From Epithemia pelagica (Eukaryota; Bacillariophyta; Bacillariophyceae; Surirellales; Surirellaceae): 64,000 bases of DNA. The position numbers and the translations under genes are program-made. Each line of letters starts with the position of its first letter. Position 1 is the stretch's first letter. The notes under the pieces are model-generated. The model had not been told where the DNA came from, did no database searches, and saw only the letters and a program-made list of their open reading frames with translations. Location of the stretch: contig OX337230.1 of the NCBI GenBank assembly GCA_946965045.2, positions 4,092,001-4,156,000 on the forward strand. The letters are read 5' to 3'. Below are positions 30,194-39,624 of this stretch, piece after piece.

Positions 30194-30925
30194 ACTTAAT
30201 GTAAACAGATATCTAGGTGTTGGTAAAGACACGTGTTAGATATAGGTGAGGTAGTCAATATAGCTCGGGTAGCCAACCTACTGCAGTGAAACGACGATGG
30301 GGCCCTCACCTTCGAATCAGCAACTAGGTCGACTCTCTTTCACAAACAGTTTGGTTACAAACTTTTGGTTTATAAAAAGAGTGAGCTTATTCTAAGATGA
30401 AAAGTGATTTTGGAGCAGGTTTGATCTCCTCGATCCTCTAGGTATGGAACTTGTTCTATTTGTTCCATAGAGCAGTTCTTTTTGTTCTGTGCACTAGTGG
30501 GAGATCTCACCTCTCCTGTTGTATCTTGTTTTGGATCTTTACTCGATGGACTTACCTTTGACACTCTTCAGGTGGCCGGATGGCCTGCCTGAGATCCATT
30601 TGTTTTCTCAATATTGAGAGGAAGATTCGGTATCCGGTGGCTCGCCCGACATGCAAATATATACGGCTGTATAGTGGGCTCGCGGTCTGGCAAGTTTTTA
30701 TGTAAATAATATAGTAGGGCGTAAGTCACGTAAAGTTCCTTAGTTTTGGCGAGCAGCGCGATCAGTACTCTAAAGCAGCTGCTCGATGCGTTGAGGTTCA
30801 ATTGACGTGCGTTGAGGTGCAACGCCTGCTTCTGATCGGCATGTGGCACGTCTGACCGCACGTCACGCATATAGCTAGAGGAAATAGTCTAATGTCTAGA
30901 GAGTCGAGAGCGGTATTCTATAACT
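30194..30925 (-). repeat. 3' LTR of element 2
   Basis: 732 bp, apparently identical to 38510-39241. A TTTATAAAAAG segment near 30369 lies on the plus strand. Open frames of 64 and 100 codons inside it occur identically in both LTRs and are not considered genes. Confidence 0.95.
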
Positions 30926-30934
30926 CTCCCTCTC
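30926..30934 (-). other. Polypurine tract of element 2
   Basis: Minus strand GAGAGGGAG immediately before the 3' LTR, the expected position for plus-strand priming. Confidence 0.6.
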
Positions 30935-30977
30935 ATGGAGTGATTGGTGGAGAATCATGACGTGGTATGATGTCAGC

Positions 30978-32870
30978 TTACCAACCTTGATTTAATTTGC
31001 GGCAGCGCTCAAAGAGCTCTCGATTTTGGCACTTGGTGAGATAGTCTGCCTTTTGATCATTGGTGCCTACCATACTGACCTTTACTCCTCCGGGATGATC
31101 ACCGACATGTTCCCAGAAGAAATGTAGGTAAGTATTAAAATGTTTTGTCCGGGGTGTAAGGCGTTGCTTGGTAGCTAGGTGGAAGGCTCCACTGTTGTCT
31201 TCAAAAACTTCAGAGAATATAGTTGGCTTTTCAAATGGGAGTTCTAGGTTCTCTAGAAGCTCTTCAATGACTCGTCTTGTTGCAATAACACTACGCATTG
31301 CTTGAGACAAAGCATGATATTCCGCTTGAAGTGTGCTTAGAGCTACTGAAGATTGAAGTTGCGATCTCCAAATTAGAGGACATCCACAGAAGGTTAGGAT
31401 GTATCCCGTTCGTGACTTGGCACTAACCGGGTTATCCTGTGGTTCACGACCATGGAGTCCCGCAAAATCAGCGTCTACATAACAATCTAGCTTGAAATCT
31501 TTAGTTGGAGTGAAGATTGTACCTTTGTCCTTGGTTCTTGATAGATAACGAACAATGGTCTTGATGGCTGTTGCATGTGACTTTTTAGGTGCTGAACTGA
31601 ATCTAGCGACTTGACTAACTGCGAAGGCTATATCAGGTCTGGTATTCGTGGATAAATAGAGTAGCATTCCGACTATGGAGCTATAATGCCAGCTTTCTTT
31701 CATGGGCTCACCATCGGGATCGCTGCCGAGACCTAGCTGAGTTGCTGGAGTCCAATTCGGATTGCAGTCGTGTAGTCCCGTGGCATTTATTATCTTGGCA
31801 ATTAACCCCTTCTGGGTCATAGTAATAGACTTATTCTCATTTCGAATAAAGTTGATGCCCAAATAGTCGGTGAAATTGCCTTCTTTCTTAAGTGATAGGC
31901 CTTTCTTCTGTAGTTGTTCGATTAAATCATCAATAAGTTTCATATCAGGGGCACAAACGCCACAGTCGTCAACCCATAGAAAAATGATGATGTTGGACTT
32001 GTAAAGAAGACATTCGTCATGCTTACTTGATTTGAAGCCGTCTTCCTTAAGCGCTTGTACTAGATGGATATACCACAATCTAGGTGCAGAAGACAGGCCA
32101 TATAGACTTTTGATGAGTCTTAGGCAGGTCGTTCCGGGCTTACTAGATCGAAATCCTCTAGGTAGATGAATCCATACAGGTTCATCTAAGGTAGCCTGTA
32201 CAAATGCGTTGTTGAAATCGATACACGCAAGTTCCCAACCCAAGATTAAACTAAGGGTGAGCACAATACGGATAGTACTCCAGTGAACCACTGGACTATA
32301 GTTCTCTTGTTCCGTTTCTTGTAGGTCTCCTCTAACACAATATCGAGCCTTATGCTTGATAATATCTCCGTCTGGAGATCGCTTGCGTTTGAATACCCAT
32401 GTCCCAGGTAAAATTCGTGTATTAGCCTGGGATTGAGGGACTTCTTCCCAAGTTCCTTTCTCCTCTAGTTCGGTTATTTCCTTGCTAGCTGCCGCTTTCC
32501 ATTTCTCTATGTCTGTATCTCGCATAGCCTCATCGTAAGAGAGGGTGTCGGGATCAGAGAGAGAAGCTTTGTGAACTGTTAAAAGGTCACTAGGCTCATG
32601 AGATGGTGGCATTAGAGAAGGGAGGTTTGCTAGATTGCCTTCTTCAACTAAGCGGGTAGGTCGTTTAATAGTCCTAGCAGATCTCCTAGTTGGAAGGATC
32701 GTCGGTTGGACTGCACGTGGAGGCGGTCGCGGTGGTAATCTAGCTGGAGAAGGAGAAGGGTTGTGAAGAGGGGACTCCCTCTGAGACGGCGACTCTCGAA
32801 GAAATGGTAACCTTGTGGGGTGACAGATGGGGAGAAGGCGAACGAGGGGTACTTGGAGCTGTAGATTCAA
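30978..32870 (-). CDS. Element 2 reverse transcriptase-RNase H ORF
   Basis: 630 residues. The RT domain shows the Copia start (GTWVFKRKRSPDGD), DFNNAFVQA, and the catalytic FLWVDDCG. RNase H shows Asp in CYVDADFAG, Glu in TLQAEYHAL and Asp in FEDNSGAFHL. The first about 45 residues are a Pro/Ser linker overlapping the end of the integrase ORF; moving from that ORF into this one needs a +1 or -2 shift somewhere in 32740-32870. No natural start codon with domain support is evident, so this is probably part of one pol polyprotein whose frame was broken by an indel, or is expressed by frameshifting. Confidence 0.85.
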   Translation of the reverse strand: MNLQLQVPLVRLLPICHPTRLPFLRESPSQRESPLHNPSPSPARLPPRPPPRAVQPTILPTRRSARTIKRPTRLVEEGNLANLPSLMPPSHEPSDLLTVHKASLSDPDTLSYDEAMRDTDIEKWKAAASKEITELEEKGTWEEVPQSQANTRILPGTWVFKRKRSPDGDIIKHKARYCVRGDLQETEQENYSPVVHWSTIRIVLTLSLILGWELACIDFNNAFVQATLDEPVWIHLPRGFRSSKPGTTCLRLIKSLYGLSSAPRLWYIHLVQALKEDGFKSSKHDECLLYKSNIIIFLWVDDCGVCAPDMKLIDDLIEQLQKKGLSLKKEGNFTDYLGINFIRNENKSITMTQKGLIAKIINATGLHDCNPNWTPATQLGLGSDPDGEPMKESWHYSSIVGMLLYLSTNTRPDIAFAVSQVARFSSAPKKSHATAIKTIVRYLSRTKDKGTIFTPTKDFKLDCYVDADFAGLHGREPQDNPVSAKSRTGYILTFCGCPLIWRSQLQSSVALSTLQAEYHALSQAMRSVIATRRVIEELLENLELPFEKPTIFSEVFEDNSGAFHLATKQRLTPRTKHFNTYLHFFWEHVGDHPGGVKVSMVGTNDQKADYLTKCQNRELFERCRKLNQGW

Positions 32871-34728
32871 CTCCTGATGATACGGACACCTGTCTTTGAG
32901 GTGTCTGGTTAGTTGTCTCCCTCTGAGGAGGTGACTCCAACGATGTGGTCAATGGAGTTGGAGTGGGATCCTCACTGGGAGTTGGTAAAGAAGCGGAGAG
33001 TGGCACTGGGAGTGGACGTGTGTTAGGTGTAGATGATGACGTCAACGGAAGATATGGTTGGCGAGTAGCAATTCGTTGTGCGACATCTGATTGACGTCGA
33101 AGATACGTATTTTGGGTAGCTTCATCAATACTAGTAGGGGAGTCTAGATCGTCCGTTTCGGATGAATCATCAGTGATATATTGATATGCAGAATCTCCGA
33201 ACAGGCGATACCAAGGTTCGGGTGCAAAGTCCGGAAGCTGGTCGACAGACATGGCAATAGTGCTGAACCAATCGTCGAACACTACATGGAACTGGGGCGT
33301 AATATAGCCAGTTTGAGGATTTAAGACTAATGGAACAGTACTGGCATGTCGCGTACTTAACCCCATAAGTTGGCAGCGAATAGATTTTGGCTGCCAGCGG
33401 GGTAGCTTCTTCCCGTCTGCAATGGTTTTGTGCAGAACATAGACCGGACAGCCCCACACGTGGAGATCATGAAATTTTTGTTGTTCCCATCGGACACGTG
33501 TGAAAACATCATGGGGGCTTATACCAGTCTCAGTATTGGGTACATGGTTGTGTAAGAAAACGGCATGTGAAACGGCCATGGGCCAGAGCGCCGGATCAGC
33601 CAATTCTGGCCACTGTATGGCAGAGTGTAACATCATGGTGCGTGCAATCGACATAATTGTTTGTATTGCCCTTTCAGCTATTCCGGCATGATGATGTGCC
33701 CCGACTCCTGCGAACCGCAAAATTTGAGCAAAGTTCTCAAGCGATTGGGAGTAGGATTTTGAGGTGAAAGCAGCTCCGTTGTCCGTTAGGTATTTGAGAG
33801 GAACTACACCCACTTCTCTACAAAATAGTTCAAAGGATCCTTTAACACTAAGCGTTTCATGAGTGTTAAGGTGTGATTGAAATCCTATCCATGTATACCC
33901 CGAGGCGTGATCGACAAAGATCGCGCCGCCCACATAAAGGTTGTCAACTTTTGACTTCCCCCGAGAGTCAAATCTTCGTCCTTTTGTGGAGCACACAAAA
34001 TGATCTACAGAGATACATTGTCCAGGATGGAGGTTGCCATCTTTGGTGACTCCTCGTCGATCCTTGACAATGGTTGTTGTCGAACCGGGTTCGGTGCGAC
34101 GACGTTGTTTCCCAAATTGGCATGCTGCGCATAATGGTAAGTCTTGCAAAAGAGATGCAGCTTGTGAGTGTAAGCGACGAGTCTTTTCTGTTGTTGCAAG
34201 GATACCAGTGCGCATCAAGAACTGTACCTTGCGAAAGTTAAGATGTCCAAGTCTGTAATGCCATTTGAGTAATTCCTTTTGAGGAGCGGTAAGATTTTCA
34301 TTGTGTTGTGATACTTCATTCACTGTTGTGTTGAGAGCTACCGAGCCAGTCATCATGTTCTGCTTGTCGTACCCAAACGACATGGGCAGATTGTTGCTGG
34401 GATTCACCATGACGGTGACTTCTCGGCGGGATTCATCTCCTGGAATACCGGTTAGGGTAAGTGTGTAACCGTCTTGAATTATTTTCTCGCCGAAGTATGT
34501 TTGAAGTAACGATTGCGTCGACAAAAGTCTAACCGATGTTTTTGGTACTAGGAACGCAGGGAGTTTGAGCGATCGGGGCATACCATTGGTGTCCAGGATC
34601 GTCCAAACAACTGTTCCACGGGCAGTAGCTTTCATCCGGTTGGCGATGCCCTTTACTTGAAGACTTGGCAAAGAGCGAATCGGTACTTGAATCGGTTGAC
34701 ATGGTAGTTGGGGTGGTGTCCGAACCAT
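32740..34728 (-). CDS. Element 2 integrase ORF
   Basis: 662 residues from an ATG at 34726-34728 that lies inside the gag ORF. The pre-integrase zinc site is complete: HYRLGH followed by CAACQFGK (HHCC). The integrase core has Asp in CISVDHFV, Asp in YLTDNGAAF and Glu in HHHAGIAERA. The N-terminal about 100 residues resemble the C-terminal half of a Copia protease (GIANRMKATARGTVVW, then LLSTQSLL), but no DSG/DTG catalytic triad is visible in any frame at the junction. The C-terminal part is a Pro/Ser/Thr linker ending at a stop before RT. Confidence 0.85.
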   Translation of the reverse strand: MVRTPPQLPCQPIQVPIRSLPSLQVKGIANRMKATARGTVVWTILDTNGMPRSLKLPAFLVPKTSVRLLSTQSLLQTYFGEKIIQDGYTLTLTGIPGDESRREVTVMVNPSNNLPMSFGYDKQNMMTGSVALNTTVNEVSQHNENLTAPQKELLKWHYRLGHLNFRKVQFLMRTGILATTEKTRRLHSQAASLLQDLPLCAACQFGKQRRRTEPGSTTTIVKDRRGVTKDGNLHPGQCISVDHFVCSTKGRRFDSRGKSKVDNLYVGGAIFVDHASGYTWIGFQSHLNTHETLSVKGSFELFCREVGVVPLKYLTDNGAAFTSKSYSQSLENFAQILRFAGVGAHHHAGIAERAIQTIMSIARTMMLHSAIQWPELADPALWPMAVSHAVFLHNHVPNTETGISPHDVFTRVRWEQQKFHDLHVWGCPVYVLHKTIADGKKLPRWQPKSIRCQLMGLSTRHASTVPLVLNPQTGYITPQFHVVFDDWFSTIAMSVDQLPDFAPEPWYRLFGDSAYQYITDDSSETDDLDSPTSIDEATQNTYLRRQSDVAQRIATRQPYLPLTSSSTPNTRPLPVPLSASLPTPSEDPTPTPLTTSLESPPQRETTNQTPQRQVSVSSGVESTAPSTPRSPSPHLSPHKVTISSRVAVSEGVPSSQPFSFSS

Positions 34729-37700
34729 GGTGAGTCAGGATAGCGAGAAGAGACGCGCCGAATGACCACCAAAACAACAATCCAACATGAGAGCCAAGTG
34801 ATGATGGCAGGCATGAAGGATGGATGAGTCACGTATGAGAGCAGTAAGAACCATAGACCTGTATATAAGTCGTAGATTCCTGTTAGAAAATGACTCAGAC
34901 CGATGTAGATTGTAGTCTTTCCTTCATTGTAATAGGTGTCAGCTCCCGTAGAGGGTGAGGCGGTAGGGTAGAGCCACTGGATCACAGGTAGGACAAGGAC
35001 AAGGTGGGCGAGTGCAACTAAGAAAAGGTGCAGCCACGCAGAAGTTTCTGCCGTAGGTGTCTCGTCCGACTCGCGCGCCAGCCGATCATCAAAATCGCGA
35101 CGGACCGGCGAAGGGGTCACGTGTCCGAACCTGAATGGGGTGTAGTGGACTTCTACGCATTTCCCTACCAGAGAATCCTCATCAGATGATACTGTTTCTT
35201 CCATAGTGTCAATTGGGACGTTTTGTCGGTCCTGGGGACCTCCCTCCGATTCATTATTCTTGATCCAGAAATTTTGGGTCTCATTTTTAGAACAATCGTC
35301 AACCCATGCCATGTTGGCAAAGTATTTGGTGAGCGGCACAGTTTTTGCTGAGTCGCCACCACTGCTTGCTGTGTCTGCATCGGTAGGTACGTACTTCTCC
35401 CCAAGAGTGTTGTTGGGTGTAAACAAAGTAGAAGACAAACTGTCCGCACTACTCTCACGATGTGTTCGGAGTTGTGTTGATGCAGGTGTAAAGCGATGGC
35501 CAATGGACGACGTGTCCATCGGTTGAATATTGAAGCAAGGCATCATCGGTCCAGGAGGAATGGGGGACATGCCTGGAAAGGAGTGTTCCGGTCGAGGGTG
35601 ATTTGGGATCAAAGTCCCATCGACGTAGTATCCCATTGCCCATTCTTCTTCCTTGACACGCTGATATGCTTCAGCGACGGTAAGTTTTGGTTCACGCCAT
35701 GCATTGGCAAAGACTGTTTTTGCTGCACGTTCATATCTCATTCCATCACGTTTTGCCTGTTCTGCTTCGAGAACGAATTGTTCAGACGAATAACGAGCGA
35801 TTGGCTGCTGCATGGTGAGTTTTCGTCGCGGAGGCAGTTGCGGTGGAGGAGACGGAGCTTGGTGTGCCAGCGCAAAGGGTGCTGATGGCCGTGGCGGAAG
35901 CGGTGGCTGTGGAAGAATTGGTGAGATGGCAGGGAGTTTCTTTTCAAGGCTTGGTGGTCGTCCCTCCTGCAGCATTTTGAGAGGGGCATTCATGTCTTCG
36001 ACAGACAAATCCATGCCGGCTTCTGGCGTGCGGTAAGTGTCATTATTTGCCATGCTAGTGTCTTTTGTGTCTTGATCCATGCTTTCATAGCTCTCATTGA
36101 CTGCTGCTGCTGCCTGGATTTCTTTGTCGTACAAACCTTCGAGGAAACGTTGGGTTTCCAAATCGGAGAATTTGACAGCTTCAGAATCGAGGGCAGACAG
36201 AGATGGTCCCAGTTCCTCCCACTTGTTGAAATACTTTGGCTCGTTTCCAAAGTCAGGTTCAATGGGAGTTGAGGTAGGCTCCGTGGTATTGATTGTGCTT
36301 GTTGTGTTGCAAGAAGAAGAGTCTTGCATGTCGCTTGTGGTTGTCTCACTGTCTTTTTCTTCTTGTTCCAATGCTGCTGAGGTAATGCGATCAGGCGTTA
36401 CCAGCTTCAAGGTATTGGATGAGAAGAGGGACGAGGAAGTTGATGACCCATCGTCCATTTCTTCTTCGGTGTCAACGGTTTGGGTCAAATTGACCACAAG
36501 ATTGTACGCACAAAGGTCGTACTCGTCGTCCGTCTCGGAGCAATCCACATCAGTTTTAGCGTCGTCCATGTTGGGAGGACACTTCACACAAACACAATTT
36601 GCTTCAAAATCGTCGTGGTCGAAGAGCCAAGAGTGCTCTTTGTTGACCATTTCGTAAGTATTCGCATCATCAAAGCCGTTTTTCTCGATGTATGCTACCC
36701 ATGCTGCTGGTTCCATTTCTAACTTGTTTGCTTGATGTTGTTTGGAACTCGACTTGTTGGATTTGAAACCAACAATATGCTCACTGGTTTTGTGAGTTGG
36801 ATTCCAGTTGGTGCATTTTCCGCACCAATACATGGGCTTTCCATCCACCATCCGCATTTCTGGTTCCCCTTCTTTGGGAGGGATGCGGCGCCAGTTGCTA
36901 TCGCTGGAAGAGGTACGTTTCGTGAAGTTGTTGTTGTTTTTGTTTTTGTTGTTTTTGTTGTTGTTCTTCCCCTTCTCACGAACGGATGTCTTCTTGTTCC
37001 CGGGTGTGTTCATTTGCTGAACAAGAGCGTTGGCTTGAATGGACTTGGTCTGTTTTCCTTTCTTGGAAACTGTGGCATTGTTAGCACCATACGATGTTGG
37101 TGGTGCCTTGGAATCCCGGTGAGTGCTCTTTGCGCTCCATTCCCCGCGCTTTACACTAACCCAATATTTGCTGTTTGCCTCTTCGATCACGTGCGTATAT
37201 AGCAGCTTGTTTGTGGTCATGTATTGATCCGCTGCTGCACGGTCGAGAAACCGAATGTGATCGACACTGTCCTGGACAGACTTGTTCAGGAGCAGGAGAG
37301 AAAACTTCGGAGTCGGCGGCCATTCTGCTTTCAAAATGTTTGTGAGCAGGCTCGCCGTGAGGGTGTGGTCGTAAAGACCAGCGGCGGTAAGAGATCGGGC
37401 CTTTGCGGCGAAATCGGTGGTAAGTGCAGTGATGTCATGGCCGGCGTAGTTGTGCGGGTCCAATGAACGCATCTCACTTTTTACGATTTCCCAATGTTCG
37501 ATTGAGTCGTCCGTAATAATCCGGACGATGATCATGAACAGCTCCGGAAAGGATGCAACGTCGCGGGATTGGTCCTCCACTTCCCGTCGAAATGTCTTAT
37601 CCAATGAGTCAAGTAAGTAGTCTTGCGCCGCGGCATCGTTGTTGGCGTCATACTTATCATACTTGCTCACCTGTTGTTTCATTGCTTCGTGAACCTTTGT

Positions 37701-38090
37701 GTGAGTGAACCGTGGGTGTTCGGTAACGATGTTGAGCATGGAGGACTTACTGAGTGGATCGAGTAAGTACATAATCGTATCCATGCCGTGTTTCGTGAAA
37801 TGGCGGACTAATTCGTCTTGGAGTCTTGAAAAATCGCCTTTCTTCTTATCGAACTTTTCTACAGGGCCAGTCACCCGATCAAGGTACCGCTTGTCGGTAA
37901 AGGTACGTAGCTGGAGACTGCGGACTGGATGGTCCTTGGCTTTGTCGTCTAACCCTTTCCAATCTGGTTTGGGTTTACCGCCAGTCCAGGGGACGTACGT
38001 GTCCTTGCTGGATTGAACGAGGCCGCCCATTCTGGGACGGTCGGGCATAAAGACATCAGTGTCTTGTTGGGGAGAGTCTTCACCTGACAT
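34653..38090 (-). CDS. Element 2 gag-like ORF with C-terminal hydrophobic segments
   Basis: 1,145 residues from the ATG at 38088-38090. The first about 350 residues are a helical gag-type domain. A CGKC-x6-H-x4-H zinc-finger-like motif follows a Lys/Asn-rich basic tract at about residues 400-430. The middle is acidic, Ser- and Pro-rich. The last about 110 residues are unusual: several long hydrophobic stretches (HLFLVALAHLVLVLPVI, GLWFLLLSYV, IITWLSCWIVVLVVI), predicted membrane spans that Copia gag normally lacks. The ORF overlaps the integrase ORF by 76 bp; a -1 shift would link them. The frame is intact. Confidence 0.8.
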   Translation of the reverse strand: MSGEDSPQQDTDVFMPDRPRMGGLVQSSKDTYVPWTGGKPKPDWKGLDDKAKDHPVRSLQLRTFTDKRYLDRVTGPVEKFDKKKGDFSRLQDELVRHFTKHGMDTIMYLLDPLSKSSMLNIVTEHPRFTHTKVHEAMKQQVSKYDKYDANNDAAAQDYLLDSLDKTFRREVEDQSRDVASFPELFMIIVRIITDDSIEHWEIVKSEMRSLDPHNYAGHDITALTTDFAAKARSLTAAGLYDHTLTASLLTNILKAEWPPTPKFSLLLLNKSVQDSVDHIRFLDRAAADQYMTTNKLLYTHVIEEANSKYWVSVKRGEWSAKSTHRDSKAPPTSYGANNATVSKKGKQTKSIQANALVQQMNTPGNKKTSVREKGKNNNKNNKNKNNNNFTKRTSSSDSNWRRIPPKEGEPEMRMVDGKPMYWCGKCTNWNPTHKTSEHIVGFKSNKSSSKQHQANKLEMEPAAWVAYIEKNGFDDANTYEMVNKEHSWLFDHDDFEANCVCVKCPPNMDDAKTDVDCSETDDEYDLCAYNLVVNLTQTVDTEEEMDDGSSTSSSLFSSNTLKLVTPDRITSAALEQEEKDSETTTSDMQDSSSCNTTSTINTTEPTSTPIEPDFGNEPKYFNKWEELGPSLSALDSEAVKFSDLETQRFLEGLYDKEIQAAAAVNESYESMDQDTKDTSMANNDTYRTPEAGMDLSVEDMNAPLKMLQEGRPPSLEKKLPAISPILPQPPLPPRPSAPFALAHQAPSPPPQLPPRRKLTMQQPIARYSSEQFVLEAEQAKRDGMRYERAAKTVFANAWREPKLTVAEAYQRVKEEEWAMGYYVDGTLIPNHPRPEHSFPGMSPIPPGPMMPCFNIQPMDTSSIGHRFTPASTQLRTHRESSADSLSSTLFTPNNTLGEKYVPTDADTASSGGDSAKTVPLTKYFANMAWVDDCSKNETQNFWIKNNESEGGPQDRQNVPIDTMEETVSSDEDSLVGKCVEVHYTPFRFGHVTPSPVRRDFDDRLARESDETPTAETSAWLHLFLVALAHLVLVLPVIQWLYPTASPSTGADTYYNEGKTTIYIGLSHFLTGIYDLYTGLWFLLLSYVTHPSFMPAIITWLSCWIVVLVVIRRVSSRYPDSPWFGHHPNYHVNRFKYRFALCQVFK

Positions 38091-38498
38091 GGTGTTGGAA
38101 GCAACAATCAGCCGCTTTTGGGAAGAACGAGACGCGTCGGTTTGCTGGGCAGAGCCAGGGAGAGGTGCGGTCTGTTGCTGGGGTTCTTGCTGGGTGTTTG
38201 CAAGATCAGGTGGTACACTGAGTGGAGGCTCAGTGGGGTCAGTCCGATTCGGGCCAGGAGTAGTGTCAGACTCGTCGACACTCTCTGCTGTTACGAGTTC
38301 GAAACTGCCAGCGCCACTAGAGGTAGGAGAGTCTTGGTCTTCCTCCGTTGTGGCTACGGGGTGGATGCCTTGCTAGGGATGTCCACTCCTTGCGCGCGTA
38401 TAGATGCCGTAGTAAGAGGTGAACCTTATAGAGTTCTCCCTCTTGGTAATATAATAGTCGATCGATCAGGAAACGTCTTGTTTACCTGCCTTACTTGG

Positions 38499-38510
38499 GC
38501 TCAGCAACCA
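38499..38510 (-). other. Primer binding site of element 2
   Basis: Minus strand TGGTTGCTGAGC, starting on the last LTR base. TGG is the complement of a tRNA CCA end, so the primer should be a tRNA with acceptor end GCTCAGCAACCA. I cannot name the tRNA from memory. Confidence 0.55.
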
Positions 38511-39241
38511 CTTAATGTAAACAGATATCTAGGTGTTGGTAAAGACACGTGTTAGATATAGGTGAGGTAGTCAATATAGCTCGGGTAGCCAACCTACTGC
38601 AGTGAAACGACGATGGGGCCCTCACCTTCGAATCAGCAACTAGGTCGACTCTCTTTCACAAACAGTTTGGTTACAAACTTTTGGTTTATAAAAAGAGTGA
38701 GCTTATTCTAAGATGAAAAGTGATTTTGGAGCAGGTTTGATCTCCTCGATCCTCTAGGTATGGAACTTGTTCTATTTGTTCCATAGAGCAGTTCTTTTTG
38801 TTCTGTGCACTAGTGGGAGATCTCACCTCTCCTGTTGTATCTTGTTTTGGATCTTTACTCGATGGACTTACCTTTGACACTCTTCAGGTGGCCGGATGGC
38901 CTGCCTGAGATCCATTTGTTTTCTCAATATTGAGAGGAAGATTCGGTATCCGGTGGCTCGCCCGACATGCAAATATATACGGCTGTATAGTGGGCTCGCG
39001 GTCTGGCAAGTTTTTATGTAAATAATATAGTAGGGCGTAAGTCACGTAAAGTTCCTTAGTTTTGGCGAGCAGCGCGATCAGTACTCTAAAGCAGCTGCTC
39101 GATGCGTTGAGGTTCAATTGACGTGCGTTGAGGTGCAACGCCTGCTTCTGATCGGCATGTGGCACGTCTGACCGCACGTCACGCATATAGCTAGAGGAAA
39201 TAGTCTAATGTCTAGAGAGTCGAGAGCGGTATTCTATAACT
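38510..39241 (-). repeat. 5' LTR of element 2
   Basis: 732 bp, apparently identical to the 3' LTR. The target duplication TCTCC follows at 39242-39246. Confidence 0.95.
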
Positions 39242-39246
39242 TCTCC

Positions 39247-39303
39247 TTCGCAAAGCACGGGTACCTAAAAAGAAGACGACGTCGACCAAGAAAACAAAGT
39301 AAG
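39247..39303 (+). pseudogene. Glutaredoxin-like gene, 3' end beyond element 2
   Basis: Encodes the family C-terminus (LRKA-RVP-KKK, then Lys/Thr-rich) and the TAA stop, continuing the pseudogene whose first part ends at 30193. The following spacer matches the DNA after the intact gene at 28071. Confidence 0.85.
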
Positions 39304-39624
39304 ATAGATGGCATTATGGTGCCTAGAAGTAAAACAAATGTTTATACTATTGTGACAGCAGCACTTTCAAAGTTAGGAGTATTCACGTCCATCAAAATTC
39401 TCAAGTACTTGCCAATTTTGTTGCTATCAGGTTACGGATATCCACCTATGCTCCTACGGGGTAGCGTGAGCGAACCCGGAAATACCAGTACTTTGTTGTG
39501 CCGCAAGGAGCCCAAAAAAGTCCATTGTCCAGCACATTTCCATCGATTCTGCGACCTCTCCGTTCTCCACCAGACACTTCCACGCGATTTGCTCATTCTA
39601 CACGTTCTCCTGTTGGAATGAACG
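39304..39624. promoter_or_regulatory. Spacer upstream of kelch copy 6 with shared element
   Basis: Corresponds to 28072-28361. The full shared 30-bp element lies at 39473-39502 (AACCCGGAAATACCAGT ... TTTGTTGTGCC). Confidence 0.5.

Larger units (their letters stand above)
30194..39241 (-). mobile_element. Copia-type LTR retrotransposon (element 2), 9 kb
   Basis: Two 732-bp LTRs (30194-30925 and 38510-39241) look identical by eye. The target duplication TCTCC lies at 30189-30193 and 39242-39246, interrupting a glutaredoxin-like pseudogene. LTR ends, on the plus strand, are ACTTAATG and CTATAACT, so the usual TG..CA is not used. Minus-strand order: 5' LTR, primer site, a 1,145-residue gag-like ORF, an integrase ORF, an RT-RNase H ORF, purine tract, 3' LTR. 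Integrase before RT identifies Copia. The three ORFs are in different frames with overlaps of 76 and 131 bp. It differs clearly from element 1 in LTRs, gag and pre-integrase region. Confidence 0.95.

Noticed and set aside
30370-30870. 64- and 100-codon frames inside the LTRs of element 2
   Set aside because: They occur identically in both LTRs, have no domains and lie in promoter/terminator DNA.
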